64,000 nucleotides of DNA. Origin: Incurvaria masculella. Taxonomy: Eukaryota > Arthropoda > Insecta > Lepidoptera > Incurvariidae. The stretch spans positions 7,021,001 to 7,085,000 of the forward strand of contig OX335656.1 of NCBI GenBank assembly GCA_946894095.1, written 5' to 3'. The stretch's first letter is position 1; every line of letters starts with the position of its first letter. This document shows, one piece after another, positions 1 through 14,000 of this stretch. Under the pieces are notes generated by a model that saw only the letters and a program-made list of their open reading frames with translations, did not search any database and was not told the origin of the DNA. The position numbers and the translations under genes were made by a program.

Positions 1-1614
1 GAAGAGGAATTTGGGAATTGTTGCATTGCCCAAACTAACAATAAAACTCCTTTAATATGTTTAAACACAATATATTATTAAAAAAGAAAACAATACAATA
101 TAAGAACAATATCGTGGATCTTCACAGAGCGAGTACAAAGTGGTGTCGACGAGTCCTATTATCTCGTTTTCTTACACTTCACTTTTGATACAGAAGCAGT
201 CAAAATTCAGCCATCGGCGGCGCGCTATGCTTCCACAAATTTGTTAAGATTACATCGAACTACACATGAAATTGTTCATTCTTTACCACTATAACGTGTT
301 ACATCTATGAGCCGACAGTACGGGCGCCCGATCCCCGCTTTAGTCGCACGCATACTTTTCTTTGCGTTGACTCCTGGTTCTGAAAGCAGCTTTTCTTATT
401 GCAAGCATCACACCGGCCCGTTGGTTGGCTTCTTCGCGTTTTTAGTTATTCCACAGAAACATTTGAATTAAATGTTTCTATTCAGGGACACCCTACAGTC
501 CGTAATCGATAATGTATATATTTAATTTCATCGCTATATTCACGTGTCTATCTATGCAGTCGAGCTTAGTACGGATACAAATTATCAAAACATGTGACAT
601 AGATTTCAATGTTTTTTCTGTCTATTGAATGATTCTTGACTTGTATCATAACTGCCTACCCCTCCGGGGAAACGGCGTTATGTTATGTATGTATGTTTCT
701 CTATGGAATTTTGACAACTGAATTTTTTTATATTTACACTGTCGTAGATACGTCTTGAGGCATTATATCGAACCTATCACCATATGTCCAAAAGTGATTG
801 GGACGATAAGACCTTCACTTGAACGAACACTGAGGCTGGCTGAGATAAATCGTCGTAAATGAAACTAAAGTAAAAGTGAAGTATGGACGAAGTGTCAAAA
901 GTGACATTTCGTCCATACAAAATGTGTCAAAGTGAAAATAGAAAAGTGACATAAGAAGATACTACTTTTCGTTAGTTTTAGAGTGGATTGCGGTTGGTGT
1001 TAAGACTAAGTTGTCAGTTGACAAAACCGATTTAAATTACAATGCTGACCATACAAGGGTCACATGCGTGGAATTGCACTAAAATAGAGGGTATTTTTCA
1101 CGGCTTGTAATCCATAATACCAAAAAAATAAACTATTGGACTCTACTGACATTGACACATCAGCAGTTCATATGGCGCTAATATTTATGTCTAACCGTGG
1201 AGAATCGAGTGTTTATAGTTTATATTAGATTATGACATCATTTGCGGGTTGTGCACGGCGATATTCGCTTGTTCGGAGATTTGGTATCAGAATGGAGATT
1301 GTGCTTATAAGGCAAATTTTTCAATAAGGGCAATTTTTTAGGCAATTATTTGCTGGGCAACTTTTGCCAAACATAGTGGAGCAATATCCCAGCGATATGG
1401 AGCGATATTGCTTTACACCGCTCCATACCTTAGGTGTCGTCGGTGAGTTGTTTATCGAATTGCCACGTATCCGTACACTTGCTCGCCACATGCAGGCAAT
1501 TAATTGCTCCATGAATGGTTTCATGCTTATCCTTAAACCATGTTCCGGGAGACGGCTGCATGTTGAGCAACTTTAGTTTCTTTTAGTTCCTGTTACGACT
1601 ATTTATCAGTCTTA
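1..1614. other. Downstream flank of RanBPM, no gene recognised
   Basis: AT-rich sequence with scattered short ORFs and no recognised domain. A short inverted pair near 880-920 (GTGAAGTATGGACGAAGTGTC and GACATTTCGTCCATAC) is the only local structure noted. It may hold the RanBPM 3' UTR end. Confidence 0.4.
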
Positions 1615-1774
1615 GCCCCGATTGCACGAAAAGACGGCCGAGTTAATCAATGTTCAAACACGTCACTTTTAGTGAACCGCATGGAGTTCCTTCCATACTG
1701 TCCCTGCAAAGTGACATGTTTAATCGTACGTTGACGTTGATTTTGATTTTTTGTCCTTTCGTGCACTCGACCCT
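1615..1774 (+). repeat. Foldback MITE, family A, copy 1
   Basis: The left arm starts CCCGATTGCACGAAAAGACG and the right arm ends in the inverse form (CTTTCGTGCACTCG). The arms meet near CATGGAGTTCCTTCCATACTG, itself an inverted repeat. Related copies are at 42071-42228, 47864-48012 and, inverted, 52448-52573. No ORF; likely a non-autonomous DNA element. Confidence 0.75.
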
Positions 1775-1920
1775 TTGTGAGGGTAAGAAACAAGTGCAGG
1801 GTGTCCCCGGCGAAGCGCAGTCGGTCGCGCGCGCACCTAGAGCGGTGGATGCGGGTGCGGTTGTGGGTGCGGGTGCGGGTTGCGGCGGCGGTGGCGCGGC
1901 GGCGGCCGGCGCGGCGAGCG

Positions 1921-2054
1921 TCAGTGGCGCAGCAGCGCGGCGAGGTCGGCGAACGCGCACGCGCCGAGCCCCTTGCGCGCCATCAGACGCAGCAGGCCGT
2001 GCGCGTGCGCCGCACACGCCTCCACCGGCGCCTGCCACCACATGTTCTGCGACT
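1921..2054 (-). CDS. RanBPM: RanBPM last exon: CRA C-terminus and stop
   Basis: The acceptor GTCAACAG precedes 2054; the first two bases complete glutamate. It encodes [20 protein letters not shown] and [20 protein letters not shown], then LRH and TGA at 1923-1921. The end matches the LxLMARxGxGSCAFAxxxDYLH terminus of the family. The 3' UTR probably runs into the foldback repeat at 1615-1774; an ATTAAA on the minus strand near 1717-1722 could be the poly(A) signal, which is tentative. Confidence 0.94.
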
Positions 2055-5000
2055 CTGTTGACACCAGCACGACACTTTACCAAACAAACAAACTTTTCAA
2101 ATTTAAGGTGGCCCTTCCCGACCCTTTTATTTTATCGTTGAGTAATCATCTTGCAAAGTTATTGTATAAAACACGCGAAAAATTCTATTCTAATTCTTAT
2201 CACTTAGAAACCAAAAAAGACATCTAGTTCGACCAAACCAAGCTGTTTTGAGTATAATTTTGCATCTCTGACAAGAAATATGCACATGATCTTCTTTCCA
2301 CGTTTGTATGGGGATTTGAGCGGGAAGAACCCTTAAGGGTGTGACGAGAGTCGATTGCAATAGTTTGATAAGGGCGTAAGAACAAACATTTAAATATATT
2401 AAAAATTTAAACTAATGTAATGAGAAGAGGACAAGTTATCCAAGAGTGGCTGCATAGAGTTTACCTAGAATGGCAGAGTTGAGGGCGGCGCAGATGGGCT
2501 CGCGGCGCGACGGGTGCAGCTGCCAGCCGACGGGGCTGTCCCACGGGTTGCTATACGCGAGCAGGCTGAACGCGTCCTGAGACAAGTGACAGCACATTCG
2601 TCAATTATATAGTATAATATATTTTATCTTATTTCAGCTAAATTGATACATTCATACACATTTTCAATTATTTCAATTCCTTCAGGGATTATACAATATT
2701 AAAATAAAATAATACATTTAGTCATGAATTTTAAATTTTTTTTTACGGGTAATAACAATAACAACAACGGATAAAATTTCCAAATATTAAATTTAAATTT
2801 ATTACAATATTCCAAAATCTGCATAAAATATTCTTTCGTTATGTTATAAGCATCTTTAATTTAATTAGTAAAAATAACGTGGCCCCCAGCTTAACTCCCA
2901 CTAAAGGAGTACACTCGAAAAATATTTTCCATCAGTAAGAGATCTCCGCATAAACTCCACTGATTGGTGCAGAATTGATCGAATTGGCACCTTTATTTTA
3001 CCACACTTTACGCAAGTTTAATCCCTGGCCGACTAACATTACATGCAGGGTAATTAAATCGACCCACTGCACTAACAAGGCACTGCACAGCAGTATCAAG
3101 GTTACATACAAGGACCTTACCTCTAATAAGTAGAGGTAAGGTCATAAGGCCTTTCTCACCATCTCATCAAATATTTTACTAATTAGATTAAAGAAACTGG
3201 TCTCTTTTTATTCTGCAATTTATGCCAATTGCTCCCCAGGACTATGACATGACCTAAACTAAAAGTAACTTTAGAAACATAGAGAACAGTTGTTCCCAGT
3301 GGAGGACACGTTCTTTACTTGACCGAATGTTTTACAGCATACATACTTATAATCGCAGATGAAAAACAAATGAGTATGTTCATACAAACTTCTTGACCGA
3401 TATATCTTAAACAATGAGACATGAATTTTTTTAAGCTATGTGAATTGTGACTGTTATTACCCAATCATGTCACAGCCAAAAAGCCACAGGTAACCACTAA
3501 ACAAGACAATAACATTCAACAAACAGCTGCACCCATGGGAACAACACGCCCTGAAACCACATACGCCCAAGCTACTAAGAGTAATGAAAAACCCACACAT
3601 AATGAAAATGAAACATCAAGTGCAAACGAAAACCTCACAACACGACAGCTGACAGAAATGCTCCATCAAATGATGCAACAAATGGCCACTATGACAAATC
3701 TTCTACTAAATCTAATCGCCAAGTTTTCAAATTCGACTCCCTAAAAATAGTCCTCTGGAATGCCAATGGGCTCTCACAACATACCCTTGAGGTTCAATTA
3801 TTTCTTAAAATTCACAAAATTGACATTCTTTTAATTTCGGAAACACACTTCACGAGTAAAAGCCACTTCACATTGCCGCAATATACATTTTATCACACTA
3901 TGCACCCAGACGGCACAGCACATGGAGGTTCCGCAATTATTATAAAAAATAATATCAGGCACTATGAAACACAGGCCTATTGTACAAGTGAGTTTCAAGC
4001 CGCAAATATAATTATTGAAGATTCGAGAGGACCCATAACCATTTCTGCTGTTTACAGTCCCCCCAAACACTCGATTAAAAAACAAGATTATGAAGCATTT
4101 TTTATGACACTGGGTCATAGATTTATTGCTGGTGGTGACTATAATGCCAAGCATACACAATGGGGTTCACGGCTCATCACCACTAAGGGCAGACAGCTTC
4201 TGTTTGCAACAAAAGCACAAAATCTAAATGTAATTTCCACAGGAGAGCCAACATACTGGCCCACAGATCCAAAGAAGATCCCAGATTTAGTGGACTATTA
4301 CATTACTAAGGGCCTTGCAAATACATATGTCAAGTGTGAATCCTGCTTTGACTTGTTTTCTGACCACTCAGCAGTATCACTAACTGTGAGCAAGAAAATA
4401 ATACCTACCACAAAACCGTGCAGACTGCACACCTTTAAAACCAACTGGCATAGATTTCAGCAACAAGTGTACACCACTATCAACACAAATATTTCCCTAA
4501 AGACAGACGATGAAATAATACAAGCTGTGGAACACTTCAACAACTGCATCCAGCAAGCGGCATGGAATTCGACTCCAAAATCTGCTAGCCCTTCTATTCC
4601 TCAGTGTTCCTTCACAATAAGAGCAAAGATTGCAGAAAGGCGACAGTCGAGGAAAACCTGGCAACAGACTAAACACCCAGCAGATAAAGCTAAATTCAAT
4701 AAGCTTTCAGCACAGCTGAAGAAGATACTGAGAGAAGAACGAAACCAAGAAGTCAAGACCTATCTGCAAAATTTGGATGCAACATCTTCCACAGACTATT
4801 CACTTTGGAAAGCCACTAAGAAACTGAAGCAACCTATAGTCCAACAACCCCCTATACGCAAAGAAGACAACACGTGGGCAAAAAGCGATGTTGAAAAGGC
4901 CGAAGCATTTGCGAAACATCTGAATGAAGTTTTTGTACCAAACCCAAATGAAGGATCGAGTGAATTTATTGATGAAATAACACAAAGTCTCAACCAAATA

Positions 5001-8000
5001 CATCAATTAGACTTACCTATCAAAAAATTCACAGGAAGTGAAGTAAAATCTGCAATACAAAAACTTGGTCTACATAAATCTCCAGGGTATGATCTTATAT
5101 CCGCGAAAATACTGCAGGAACTCCCTGGAAACGCAATCACCTTCCTAACCCAACTGTACAATGCAATACTATGCAGAGGATTTGTACCCCCCCAATGGAA
5201 AGTTGCACAAATTAAAATGATCTTGAAGCCGGGAAAAAGTGGTGAAGACGTCAAATCCTATCGCCCAATAAGTTTGCTGCCGATACCTGCAAAAGTGCTG
5301 GAAATGTTATTTTTAATGCGTATTATGCCAATAATTTCCAAAAACAAATTAATTCCAGACCACCAATTTGGATTTCGAGCAATGCATGGTACAATCGAGC
5401 AAATACATAGACTCATAGATAACATATACACAACCTTTGAACAAAAGAAATATTGTGCAGCAGCCTTTCTGGACATATCACAGGCGTTTGACAGGGTGTG
5501 GCATGAGGGCCTCCTGTATAAAATCAAGAAATCACTGCCGATAAATTACTACTTATTTATACAATCATACCTCAGCCACAGGCACTTCTTTGTCAAACAG
5601 GGTGAAGCCATCACACATCTACACAACATAAATGCTGGAGTGCCACAGGGCAGTGTGATGGGCCCAACCCTATATCTTCTGTTCACCTCTGACCTTCCTT
5701 TGACAGAAGGAGTATTGATAGGTACTTTTGCTGACGATACTGCAGCCCTAGCAATTGATGAAACTCCAGCACAGGCTTCTTTGAAACTGCAAAAGTCCCT
5801 GAGTAACATATCAGACTGGCTCAAAATGTGGCGTATCAAGGCAAATGAGACAAAATCAGTCCAAGTGACATTTACCACCAGACGAGACACTTGCCCACCA
5901 GTGGTTTTAAACGGAATTCAAATTCCACAGGCTAATGAAGCTAAGTACTTGGGTTTATATTTAGACAGGCGTCTCACATGGAAAAAGCACATCTTCACAA
6001 AGCGCAAGGCGTTGAGCATCAAACTCAGAAGCATGTACTGGCTTATGTGGAATAAGTCTCATCTGTCCATGGAAAATAAATTGCTACTATATAAATGCAT
6101 CCTCAAACCCATTTGGACATATGGAGTCGAACTTTGGGGTACCGCATCTAACTCTAATATAGAGATTATCCAACGCTTCCAATCGAAAATGCTGCGCATG
6201 ATAACAAACGCACCTTATTATGTAACAAACCACAATTTGCATCGAGATCTGGGTATTACAACAGTGAAGGAAGAAATTAAAGTCAAAACTGAAAACTATA
6301 GAAGGAGAATCCTTCTACACCCAAATGACTTAGCTTCGAAATTAATGACACCAAAAGTAACATTTTCAAGGCTTAAGAGAAGAGCTCCACAAGATCTCCT
6401 ATAGAGTATAGAATGAGCATATATCAGTGGATATATGACTCCCAAGACCACTTACATATCAAACCTATCGCTCAATGTCTAAAAAAAAAAAAAAAAAAAA
6501 AGACAGATTGCAATATAAGAGGAAACAAAAAAAAAAAAAAAAAAAAAAATGTGAATTGTGACTGTTATTACCCAATCATGTTCGAGGAAGTTAAGAATGG
6601 CCCGTAAGCTATACAAACGCAGTTTACTAATCATTTGAAAATCAGGCAAAAATATCTGCGTATGAATGTTTATGTTTTTTTTTAAATAAACCAATTAGAT
6701 TCGGAAAGCAAAAAACTGTTCATTCACATTTTTTTTCTCTGTGGTTTGACCCTGGATATATTTACAGAAAAAACCACAAACATTTTTAGACACAGATATT
6801 TGTTGTCTGCTGTTAGATACTAAATTTCAAGTAAATTGGAACAGTGGTTTCTTAAATTATTAGTAAATTACGTTTGTATGGGGAGCGTACTTTTCTGATG
6901 CCTACGGGCCCACCTTAACAGTTAGTGCCAGCCACGGAAAAGGGAGGTAGAGAGCAGTTGGTCTAAGCAAACTGTACGTGCCTACGAACTGGGGCCCTAC
7001 GTCACAGCCCACTTGATAAGAAGGCGTGGCTTAGAGTTTGTCGTGACAGAATGCTGGTGGTGTTGCTGACAGATTATTATTATTATTTATATGCTTGAAG
7101 CTGATGCATGTACTTCAAGTGTTGGGTGCACGTTTCACATATCTTGTATTTTTTATTTCTAATAGGTATACCTATTAGTTATATTTTTTTAATGTTTATC
7201 AAGTTGAGATGGTGAGCAATAATTCTGTTCTCATGGTTAGAAATGTTGATCTCATTATGCGCAATTTTATGTTTTTATTTCATTTCAAAATGTAATTATT
7301 TAAATCTGTGCGACAATATACATTTAAGTTTTGAAAATGCAAACGCGCCATCCAGTTTTAATCTTGGAACTATTACCAATAATAACCTAACAACATTTCC
7401 AGTTCTTTCGGTACACTTTAGCAAAAAAAGTCAGAGCATGATCCCACCATGAAGTTCCCCCCCCCCCCGCACTGCGTTCTGTAGTGATATGAGCTAACAA
7501 CATCTCTCTGCCTTCTTCCCCCATGGTGCGGGCCATAAATAAAAAAAATATAATAGGCAAGTCACCTCGAGCATGGTCTTGTGGGCGAGGTTGGGCGGCA
7601 GCAGCTGGCTCATGGCGTACAGCTCGCGGCCGAACTCCAGCATGCGCTCCACCGAGGCACGGCTCCCGCCGCAAACCGCGCGCTCTGCGTCTGCACGCAC
7701 ACCCGTCCGTCACACTCGCTATCCCCTCTCTAACACTACGCAGGAATTAATCGTGACATTTACACGAACCAGATGCTCTTGTAAGAGCGATTCCGGAGTC
7801 AAAATAAGAAACGTCTTGTTCACAGATAATGGAAATGTTTAGTTTGAAATTTCATTGAGATTAATAGGCAAGATGCTGACTATCCCCAGAATCACCTTCT
7901 GTCGATATTTTTTAACAAGAAACACGAATTTAGAGCTTGTTAGTAGAAAAGCTAAATAAATTTAGGGTTTTGCCTGCTATATGTAGGCATATAATATTAG

Positions 8001-11000
8001 TGCTAAGGGGAAACTTTCCATCGCTAACGTCCTACACCTCAGATTAGATGCGAAATTTCTCATCAAAGTGGTCAGTATTTTGTATTGTTTTATGTTGTAT
8101 GTAGGGGCATCTGTATCTGCACGTGTGTCGCCGATTAGTAGTTTAATTTAGTTAATCAATAAGAGAGTGTGTGGCTCAATTTATGTTTCGTTGTAAATGT
8201 GTTTACATACCATTCCCTAATCACAGATTCATTAAAAATATACACCACAACCAATATATTAAACATAATCGCAATATAAAGGACATGTAGTTGTGTTCAC
8301 ACGTGTGGGATAATAATAGCACAATGTGTAGGGAAATTTCAATAAAACATACATATTTGTACATAAAGGGAAGCATAAGTCATAAGTAAAATAGTTACGT
8401 CATAAAAACAATAGGATAAATAAAATATTATCACGTAAGAGGAAATAACTATGTAAAATAAATCCCATTTTATTACAACACATACAAATCTGCACAGGAG
8501 CAGAAGGCATGCACACAGCGGGGCGAGCAATCAACACAACACTTTCACTTTAAGTAACAAAACCAAAACCTATTTACTTCATGCAAACTAGTATAGTCGC
8601 ATTCAAAAGTCCAGTAGCACCTTCCGACGCGATTGCTATAAAGCGCTCGCATCGCGCGAAGGTGAAGCGGGAGGTGATGGCACTGCCCGCGCAGGTTGCG
8701 GTGGGCCGCCCCGCCTGAAGACCGGTAAGCAGGGGAAGGGGCACGCGACATGTGCAAAACAAACCCGACCGTAGGGTGCTACTGGACTTATGTCGTCGAT
8801 GGTACATAGAAAGAGTGGTATTATATTCACATTGCATTTTTTTTAAATAAACCTGCATTCAACCACTTGCAGACATTCTTAGTCAGTATTTATTATGAAA
8901 GGAATGGTCAAATTTAATCACATTTTATTCACAATGTTAATGGGAACTAACAAACGAATATACAAACTTACGAATGGGCATCCCATTAGTATTTATGTCC
9001 AGATGATTACATTCCTCTATTAGATATATACAGGTGGGGGAGACATTCGCCTGTTCATCCTTATTATTTACCAACTTATTAAAAACAATTATAATTGAAC
9101 AATGCATAGGTAGATATGTATGATGGTACTGACATCGTCGGATGAGATTCATGGATGTATGGTCCATTTATCTGGAAATCTTTATCACTGAATGAAATTT
9201 TTTCTAACTTAGAAATGATGTCACAAGTGAGTTATGTATTAGATACTCTGTCACGCCTTTTAAGGATAGACAGACGAACGTTTCCACACTGTATAAACTG
9301 CTGGATTAGTCATTTGAAAGAAAATTTCAATCGATGGATTTCAAACGATTATGTGAGCGCATTCCGTACCAATAACATTCCCAAGTTGGGTTGTTGTGCA
9401 TATGTTAAGTCTTGGTTTGGCGTTCATATGTTATCGCTTTGCAAATTCCATTGAGACTGTTGAGCGTCCCATGATTGTCGACACAGAATGTAGGAAGTGA
9501 TGAAGTATACTGCACAACGTAGCCGCTGCGCTAAAATCGCAAGACCAAGGTTTTAGTCTGGAGTGTCTGCAAGAGGTCGCTGCTAGGGTAGCGGGTACCA
9601 GGAGTCAGGTAGCGGGTAGCGGGTATCGGGTAGCGGGTAGCGAGTACCCACCGGCCGTGGGCAGGCTGCGCGCGCCGACGGCGGCGACCATGCGGTCGAT
9701 GTGCGCCGTAATTCCGGGCATGCCCTTGGTGACGCACGGCAGCGTCGGCTCCTCGCCGCCGTTGTAGAGGGCGCCCTCGCTGTCGCCGCCTACCCACCAA
9801 ACACCAACTTCACTACCGGCCGCCGGGGCCCCCACCCCCACACCACCCCACCCCACAACCGTGTCCCATATACAAACGAGCAAACCGTTTTGGACACCCA
9901 TCTAAAACATTACCTGAACTGCGACCAGCTCAAACGGTCCTCAAGCAAAATATTAGCTATTTTATGTAAATTACTAATCTAATACCCACCTCTGCATGCG
10001 TCCAATCACGGAATGATATACGTATAAGAAAACTTTTTCAGAAACCCAACTAGAATCTTGGCCAGAATGCAATCACCTCGGCCAACTTCAGCTTCATACC
10101 ACCAAATTTCCCGTTAATATGCTTTATTATATGATAGCATAAAGCGTGGTCGGGCTGAGTGGCCTGTGCAATTACTGAAATCGCTTACCTGGATGTCTAC
10201 GATGGCAAATATCTTAGAAAAGATTAATCAAATTGATCGCTTTAATAAAATTTAAAATAATTTTGTAAAAAAAAACTAATATAATTTCAGGACTTCGAAA
10301 GTGAAAAGGTATTTTTTAATATCCTAACTAGCAGCTAATTGCTCAAAACAATTATCAGAAGTCTTTATGTTTAAGTACCCAATTAATGTTTTAGTAGCCT
10401 TTAAATTTATAATGAACCTAATGTTTACTCATAATAATCAGCTCCAAGCATTGCCATTTACAAACAAAATGTCATACTTACCATTACAATACATACATGT
10501 TACTTTATTTTAATGATGATGCTACAAGAATCTGCATGCAATGTTCTTGTAAACTTTTTTATGCCAAATGATAAGTAACTGCTGGTGTGCAATGTGATAA
10601 AACTAACTTAATTAGTCAACATAAAGAAATAAACAGCGATGTACCTGGTAAGTAGCGAGCAATGTTATCATTTTTATATTCAAGCAAATTATGTAAACTC
10701 TAGCATTCTTGTTGTAAGCATATTGTCAAACTTCAAACATTACTCAATGCATATATTTATCAAAGCTCTAATAACATGCTTCTACACCATGTACCCAATG
10801 CACCGGAATTATCCAGAAATTAGATTATTATAATATTGTGACAATGTCATGTGATAAAATGTATGTTTAAATATGAGGGTCAATGATAAAATTATAAAAT
10901 GTTTAAATAGTAAATAAAATATAGAATAGAAGGATGAATATATGGACTGAATGTGGAATAAATTATAACTACATGAGCAACAGTGAATTAATGCTTATAA

Positions 11001-14000
11001 AATGCATAATGTTAATGCTATTCGGTTGGTTCAAGAAGACAGCAGATTAGGTGCCACCACCTAATCAAATTGAAACACAACATAACATTTCTTTGGCCAC
11101 TTATTCAAATAAGTGCCACTGTTAACACTGAAATCAACAGAATATAACAATGGGTAGCGTTCGTAGATGCCGCCGAGCTGGGCAGGGAACTTAAAGCTAG
11201 CGCATAGAACAGTCTGTGGGACTCATCACTCTCACAAATTACTAATAACCATATAACTAAGGCCGTTACTTCTATTCAATCGATCACAACAAAAGAGTTT
11301 GTGTGCCAAAACATGGCGCAGCTATTAGGCTCACTGCTTTAAATCTATTAAAAAGTCGTTTTGTTTTATGGGTTGTCAAAAAATGTGTGTATCGATTCAA
11401 AATTGTATATTTTCCAACTTCGAAACAAAATTTTATTATTAATCTATAAATGAATTCTATGTTTGTACAGCACTATCCATTGGCTATTTCGCAAGGTCTA
11501 GGTACGAAAGTGGCGCCATCCTATTTCCATAGCCGTAAACGTGTATCCATGCAACTGCGTCAACTATTTTTTGTCCTTTCGGCATTGTCCTATTGGTGAA
11601 ACATCTAGGTCTTCATTAATTTATGGTCCAACGTTGGGCAAGATTTAATGCTGCAAAAAACCTGGGCACCCATGAAACGAGCATTCGTAGGAGCACCGAC
11701 ACGTCCAGAGGTTACACATACCGTTGGAGGGTGAGGAGCAGACGCCGTTTGAGGTGGAGTTGGAGCAGTCCATGTCGACGTCGCTGCCGTCCGCCTCGTC
11801 GCCCGCCCCCACCCCCAGCACCGCCCCCGCACCGCCCCCCTCGCCCTCCGCCTCCTCCAGCTCGCGGGCGGACTCCTCCGACTCCATACTGCTGCCTGCG
11901 CAACCGACAGCATTCCTCTCAGATTTCTCTATTTCGTTTTTTCATACGTCCGGTTGATGTACACGGGCATAGACAAATGAAATGAATGACGTACCGTTGG
12001 TGTGTTTAGAGTGATGCTTGCTACCGTTGTAGGTGGGACTCCGGCTGGTGTGGAGTATGACCGAGGTCTGAACCGGCGACGCGGGTCCGCCCACCTTCTC
12101 CCGCGCCGATATTGAACACATCTGCACAAGAGCATGTTGCATTACTTTCTTTGACCAACTAGCCGAAAAAGTGTAATGTAATCAAATCATAGAACTCATG
12201 GCCAACGATAGAAAAAGTGGACTCTGACGGTCGTCGTTGTCCACTGGTTGAAAGTAGCCCAGCGAACAATGGAGCGAGCCATGCTGGGAATATCGCTACG
12301 GGATATGGTACGTAATGAGGCAATCCACCGACGTACCAAAGTAGTCGATATTGGACACCGGGTGGCTAAACTCTAATGGCAGTGGGCTGGTCACGTCAGC
12401 CGAAGAGACAACGACCGTTATAGTAACCGTGTCCTACACTGGCGGCCGTGGACAGGAAAACGGAGTGAGGGAAGACCACCCGCCAGGTGTGACGACGACA
12501 TCAAGTGCGTCAAGGGGCGGAAGGACTGGAAAAATAATTGAGAGGTGTATGTCCAGCAGTGGACGCAAACACGCTGACTGACTGACATGGCCAAAATAAA
12601 CCATTTCCAACTCAAAAAGGTTACGACGGTGCATTTGGCAACCTGCCATGAGGGTTTAACATAACCGAACATAATTTACACAGTTCCTCGTTGAAGAAAT
12701 GCAGTCACTGCTTGGCACATATTAATTTGAAAATTAACAAGGATGGAAGAATCCTCTTACTAACCTCGGAGTGGTTTGTGGAGCAGACACAAACGCACTA
12801 TGGGTGTCTCTACACAATGAAAGTATTTTATTCTTGGTCTCACTGCGAGTCTAATTCTAATCACAAAGGCTCTGTTGACCCGTTGTGTCTGCAACCGATC
12901 TGGCTGCTACTTAAGCCCCTTGGTTACTTATCACACTTTTTAGATTACCACGGTCTTTAAACATGTTTGAAAACTGAAGTACTTTTCCTGCGGTGGGAGG
13001 AGACTTTCTCCGCCCAAGAGAATTCTGCAACGACCCGCACCCACAGCTACAATCTAAGACCACGGCGAGCCTAGCTGTTTTCAGTCCGCTGCTGCGTATG
13101 GACGTAGCAGTTGCCTCTCTGACAACGGGCTGAAATATCAGCTCGAAATGTCGGAGAAAGTCTCGTCCCACCACGTGAAAAGCCGTAAGGTTTCAAACAC
13201 ATCCAAGCTCATCCACGCAGCACAGAACTATAGGTGAGCCACTGTCGTGCCACTGCCGAATGCACCAATTATAGTGAAGACAGTGTATATAGTTACTTCC
13301 AAATCGGAGCCGTTGACCATCTCGACGAACTGGCGGCACTTGAGCTTGAACAGCAGGTCGTGGTTGTGCTCGAGCAGGCCGGGGTGCAGGCGGCGCATCA
13401 GCTCGATTGCCTCGCCCATGCGCCCCGACAACACCAATTGTCGTGAAGGCTTGAGACATAGGATAGTGTATAAAGTTACTTCCGAGTCGGAGCCGTTGAC
13501 CATCTCGACGAACTGGCGGCACTTGAGCTTGAAGAGCAGGTCGTGGTTGTGCTCGAGCAGGCCGGGGTGCAGGCGGCGCGTCAGCTCGATCGCCTCGCCC
13601 ATGCGCCCCGACAACACCAATTTCAATATTTCTGCAATGCCATAACATGGAATAATAAAGAAGTGTACAAAGAATAGCTCTTATTTCTCACTATTGTGGA
13701 CTTTGACCCGGGATATGATAAATCTACCGAATCTTTCCGATTTAAAAGGAAACATTCAATGTTGATACAAGTAAAGTACATTGAAACAAAACATTGATGT
13801 GAAAGTTAAACGTACCTATGTTTAATAATTAATTAAAATGTACAAAGAAAGTACTGAAGTTTTCTGACACAAGCTAGAATTTTGTACACATTTTTGTAAA
13901 AACAAATCAAAAACCAATAAAGGGGTGCTTGATTTAAAAAAAAACTATAGTAGGGACTCATTCAACACCATAAAGCCACAAAATGTCTTGAAACAAACTT

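Larger units (their letters stand above)
3471..6548 (+). mobile_element. Jockey-type non-LTR retrotransposon, 5' truncated
   Basis: The insertion is bounded by an exact 33-bp duplication. It starts inside ORF1, carries a full-looking ORF2 and has a short 3' UTR with two A-tracts (6481-6500 and 6528-6549) separated by about 28 bases. It sits on the strand opposite RanBPM, in the intron between the last CRA exons. Long exact duplications and an unbroken ORF2 mark a recent insertion by target-primed reverse transcription. Loss of most of ORF1 makes it unlikely to move on its own. Confidence 0.95.

Noticed and set aside
1643..2227. Four overlapping ORFs on both strands with Ala/Arg/Pro-rich products
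   Set aside because: They are shadows of the GC-rich last RanBPM exon and flanking repeats; the correct minus-strand frame is the one that matches the CRA terminus.
6413..6694. Lysine- or phenylalanine-rich ORFs
   Set aside because: Read-through of the LINE poly(A) tracts.
11623..11985. Proline- and arginine-rich plus-strand ORFs
   Set aside because: Antisense of the Glu/Gly-rich RanBPM linker exon; phase and splice sites support the minus strand.
12418..12672. Minus-strand ORFs opposite the RTE-type fragment
   Set aside because: The plus strand carries the recognisable retrotransposon motifs.
13247..13645. 132-codon plus-strand ORF with internal repeat
   Set aside because: Antisense of the duplicated CTLH exon; the repeat in the protein only mirrors the exon duplication.
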